From Cystobacter fuscus DSM 2262 (lineage in GTDB: Bacteria > Myxococcota > Myxococcia > Myxococcales > Myxococcaceae): a stretch of DNA of 64,000 nt. The position numbers and the translations under genes were made by a program. The stretch covers positions 434,001-498,000 of the forward strand of contig NZ_ANAH02000009.1 of the NCBI RefSeq assembly GCF_000335475.2, given 5' to 3'. How positions within the stretch are numbered: position 1 is the stretch's first letter; every line of letters starts with the position of its first letter. Below are positions 61,768 through 64,000 of the stretch, piece after piece. The notes beneath the pieces were generated by a model. The model made no database searches, was not told the origin of the DNA, and saw nothing but the letters and a program-made list of their open reading frames with translations.

Positions 61768-62043
61768 CCGTTGCGCTCCTCTCTTCACCCAGCACGAGAG
61801 TGAACCCTTTCCATCCCACAAGAGTGCTTCAACCCCACGGGGAAATTGAACGTGTGTTAGTGAAAAAGCGATGGGTTTGAAGGCAGCCTGGCGTGAAGCG
61901 CTCAGCTGTTGCGTCTACGTGATGGGGCAGCGCTGCATCGGCAAGGATCACCGGGGCCAGATCCTGTTCGACCGGCTCTACGCGCTGGTGCCGTGGGACT
62001 GGAGAGGGTCCTGGGAGGGCCGCTGGAGCAGCACGTACAGCGC

Positions 62044-62553
62044 TCAGAGGATGCCGATGCCGAACATGAAGCCGAGCACCAACCAGCCGACGAGCTGGCG
62101 GCGGTGGCGCCAGTGCTGGTCCGGAACGGCGCTCTTGCGCTCCTGACAATCCTCGCACCGCGGGGGCGAGCCCTGGACGTCACAGCGCGCGCACAGGAAG
62201 GTGTCACACCCCGTACACACGGCCGTGGAGACCTCGCCATGCACGGGACAGGGAGGGGCTGCTTCCTCCTCCACGCCGGCGGCGAGCGCGGCGGCCCGCT
62301 CCTCCGGCGTCTCCACCTCGGACTCGAGCAAGGCGCGCGCTCGCTCGAGGTCCTTCCAGGCGACCAGCACGCGCACCTCGATGATGGCGCCGCCCATCGC
62401 GGGGCCGAGCATTCCACTGTGATGCTCGCCCTGGACGACGCAGGCGATGCCATCCGCGTCGAGCAGGGAGCGTACTGCCGAGGACTCGACCACATTGGCA
62501 CAGGTGGTGAGCAGACAGAGATCCGACTCCGACTCCGATGCCGACGTGTGCAT
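62044..62553 (-). CDS. DUF2007 protein with zinc-finger-like motif and C-terminal membrane helix
   Basis: A 169-residue protein from ATG 62553. Residues 12-85 match the DUF2007 putative signal-transducing fold (CLLTTCANVVESSAVRSLLD, GGAIIEVRVLVAWKD). Residues about 105-140 carry CPVH, CTGC, CARC and CEDC, a B-box-like zinc-binding pattern. A membrane helix ends the protein (LVGWLVLGFMFGIGIL). Unassigned role; the combination suggests a membrane-tethered binding protein. Confidence 0.82.
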   Translation of the reverse strand: MHTSASESESDLCLLTTCANVVESSAVRSLLDADGIACVVQGEHHSGMLGPAMGGAIIEVRVLVAWKDLERARALLESEVETPEERAAALAAGVEEEAAPPCPVHGEVSTAVCTGCDTFLCARCDVQGSPPRCEDCQERKSAVPDQHWRHRRQLVGWLVLGFMFGIGIL

Positions 62554-62700
62554 GGGAACCCCGGGGCAAGAGGCCATGGTCCACGGCCCGTGCTCCCCCA
62601 TCCGTGGGGATGCCCTGCCCTCGGGGCCAGGACAGAGCGCGTCCGCTGTCACTCGCGCAACAGCGGGGACGGACGAAGAAATCCGGCGAGCGCTCGAGGA

Positions 62701-63036
62701 TCAGGCGGGAGGTGCGCTGGACGCGGCCTTGTCGTCCTCCGGGGTCGCCTTCCATCCCGAGATCCAGCCGAGGATGAAGACGATCAGCCCCACGACGGCG
62801 CTCCCCATGGCCAGTATCAGGGTGAGCATGAACATCATCCCGAGGGACTTGAAGCCGGTGCTGGCGGCGAATAGGACCGCGGGGGCCGCCGCCACGGCGG
62901 TCACGAGGAACGCGGACCAGGAGCCCCGGGAGAGCGCTCGCCCCTCACGGGGGTACTCCTCCCGGATCACGAGCGCCAACAGCCCGCCCAATAGCGAGAG
63001 GACCGGGGGAATGAGGTTGGGAAGGATGTCTTCCAC
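62701..63036 (-). CDS. Small four-helix membrane protein
   Basis: A 111-residue protein. I choose GTG 63036 (EDILPNLIPPVLSLL) because AGGAGG lies 9-14 bases upstream; the frame is open to 63099. Helices: LIPPVLSLLGGLLALVI, FLVTAVAAAPAVLFAA and MMFMLTLILAMGSAVVGLIVFILGW (long, possibly two). Ends in an Asp/Lys/Ala-rich tail. No family recognised. Confidence 0.75.
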   Translation of the reverse strand: MEDILPNLIPPVLSLLGGLLALVIREEYPREGRALSRGSWSAFLVTAVAAAPAVLFAASTGFKSLGMMFMLTLILAMGSAVVGLIVFILGWISGWKATPEDDKAASSAPPA

Positions 63037-63239
63037 GGCGGGCTGCCTCCTGGGGACGTACTCGCGAGCATACCCCGGCCATGCCCCCTGGGGGTACACA
63101 CCGGCCCAGGCCGCGTTCCCTTCAGGGGCGAGGCAAGGGTGTGCGGCGTGGCGGCGATGGCCTGCTGCTTGTCCACTGGTCAGCGGAGACCTTCGTCCCC
63201 ACTGTGGGGGAGAGACCGATTCGCCACGAGGAGGGGTAC

Positions 63240-63527
63240 GTGGACCAGCTGAGGCGGGACGATCGCGAGAAGACGCTGTACTTCGTCACGAGCTTTCTCG
63301 GCTCGGTGACTCTGTCCTATTACCTGTCCCGGCTCATGGGCGGTGGCACCGTGTCCGCGGGACGCATGCTCCTGCTGCTGCCCGTGATGGTGGCGGGCTT
63401 CTGGCTGTTCTACGTCTTCGGCAAGCGTCGGCCGGCGACCCTCTTCGTGATGAACGCCGCCTTCGCCTTCCTGTCGTTGATCGCCGTGTTCCTCACCTTC
63501 CAGTTCCTGAGTGGACTTCGCCGCTAG
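63240..63527 (+). CDS. Small membrane protein
   Basis: A 95-residue protein from GTG 63240, behind GAGGAGG six bases upstream. Three helices (FVTSFLGSVTLSYYLS, MLLLLPVMVAGFWLFYVF, LFVMNAAFAFLSLIAVFLTFQFL; the last ends the protein). Upstream in-frame sequence is not protein-like. No family recognised. Confidence 0.72.
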   Translation: MDQLRRDDREKTLYFVTSFLGSVTLSYYLSRLMGGGTVSAGRMLLLLPVMVAGFWLFYVFGKRRPATLFVMNAAFAFLSLIAVFLTFQFLSGLRR

Positions 63528-63547
63528 GCCGCGCTCAAAGTCCAAGG

Positions 63548-64000
63548 ATGCTCACGCTCCATGCTTTTGGCCGTGTCCACGCGAAGGTGATTGGCGTCAC
63601 GCGCGACCTGCGCGCCCTCTGGATGTTGGAGGAGTGCGGGCTGCCCCATGAGGTGCGCGGCCTCGACCACTTCGCGGGCGAGCTGAACTCCGAGGAGTAC
63701 CGGCGGCTGACCCCCTTCGCCCAGATTCCGGTGCTCGAGGACGACGGCTTCGTGCTCACGGAGACGGGCGCGATCCTGCTCTACCTGGCGGAGAAGTCGG
63801 GCCGCCTCATCCCCTCGGATCTCCAGGGCCGCGCCCAGGTGACGCGCTGGTGCTTCGCCGCGCTCAACACCGTCGAGCCCCCGCTCTTCCAGATCGCGAT
63901 GATCGATCTGTTCAGTGCCGGCGACCCCGCCGAGCAGGCGCGCCGCCCCGGACTCGTGAAGTGGGCGGACCGTGCGCTGGGCGGGCTCGAGGAGTGGCTG
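63548..64000 (+). CDS. Glutathione S-transferase, 3' end cut by window
   Basis: Starts at ATG 63548 behind CCAAGG and stays open to the window end (151 codons visible). The N-domain has LRALWMLEECGLPHEV, FAQIPVLEDDGFVLTETGAILLYLAEKSG, the typical glutathione-binding ExGAIL motif. The start of the helical domain is present. Third glutathione transferase in this window; high-GC codon use. The preceding small membrane gene ends 20 bases upstream in the same direction. Confidence 0.9.
   Translation, partial: MLTLHAFGRVHAKVIGVTRDLRALWMLEECGLPHEVRGLDHFAGELNSEEYRRLTPFAQIPVLEDDGFVLTETGAILLYLAEKSGRLIPSDLQGRAQVTRWCFAALNTVEPPLFQIAMIDLFSAGDPAEQARRPGLVKWADRALGGLEEWL

Overview
This is a very GC-rich, gene-dense stretch of a myxobacterial chromosome, most likely suborder Cystobacterineae (Cystobacter/Archangium/Myxococcus side). 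The evidence is an mglBA motility operon whose MglA carries the family-typical TVPG motif with Thr78, three large membrane or AAA/TPR Ser/Thr protein kinases, an AgmX/PglI-type C-terminal domain, many lipoproteins, and a candidate Pxr-type sigma-54-dependent small RNA between 43.9 and 44.2 kb. Species cannot be fixed from the sequence alone.

Layout. 0-10 kb: a truncated GAF-PAS sensor, a kinase-ATPase-TPR giant, two unassigned proteins, then a glutathione transferase of foreign codon style and a zinc-free MDR reductase. 10.2-13.3 kb: an accessory island beside tRNA-Asn. It holds a lipoprotein toxin with a C-terminal HNH-like motif followed by a SMI1/KNR4 immunity protein (SitA/SitI-like), a doubly broken coiled-coil gene, an integrase C-terminal fragment and a collapsed toxin-antitoxin pair. 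13.4-20.1 kb: an RNA methyltransferase, a coupled peptidoglycan-recycling run (LD-carboxypeptidase, serine hydrolase, Mpl), a TlpA-like lipoprotein, an inositol-phosphatase-family enzyme and a cyclic-nucleotide-binding protein. 20.1-26.5 kb: mglBA, a kinase with an AgmX/PglI tail, and the dnaX-ybaB-recR operon, in which dnaX is split by a +1 frame change.

26.6-34.8 kb: a GT22-like membrane glycosyltransferase, then a co-directional translation block: serS, all four tRNA-Ser isoacceptor types expected in a bacterium, tRNA-Arg(ACG) beside tadA (whose product deaminates that tRNA), and SRP RNA. It is followed by a 1350-residue zinc-ribbon/GYF/TPR membrane protein. 35-44 kb: envelope glycan genes (FAD oxidoreductase, GT2, polysaccharide deacetylase), a kinase with TPRs, a DUF4142 lipoprotein, a PlsC-type acyltransferase, an epimerase-fold protein lacking the catalytic Tyr/Lys, and the candidate sRNA. 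44-59.4 kb: a second large TPR membrane protein, a MATE exporter, a secreted GH19 chitinase, a second glutathione transferase, an amidohydrolase, a secreted M17 N-domain protein, a double-FHA protein and a SUV3-like helicase. 59.4-62 kb is a second decayed accessory patch (AT-richer orphan gene, integrase N-terminal relic, truncated gene, collapsed ELWxxDGT lipoprotein). 62-64 kb: small membrane proteins and a third glutathione transferase, cut by the window end.

The main signals for follow-up are the SitA/SitI-like pair in its decayed island, the sigma-54 promoter plus three-hairpin sRNA, the serine-decoding cluster, the dnaX frame break, and the GltJ-like N-terminal module on a TPR protein in the same window as mglBA.
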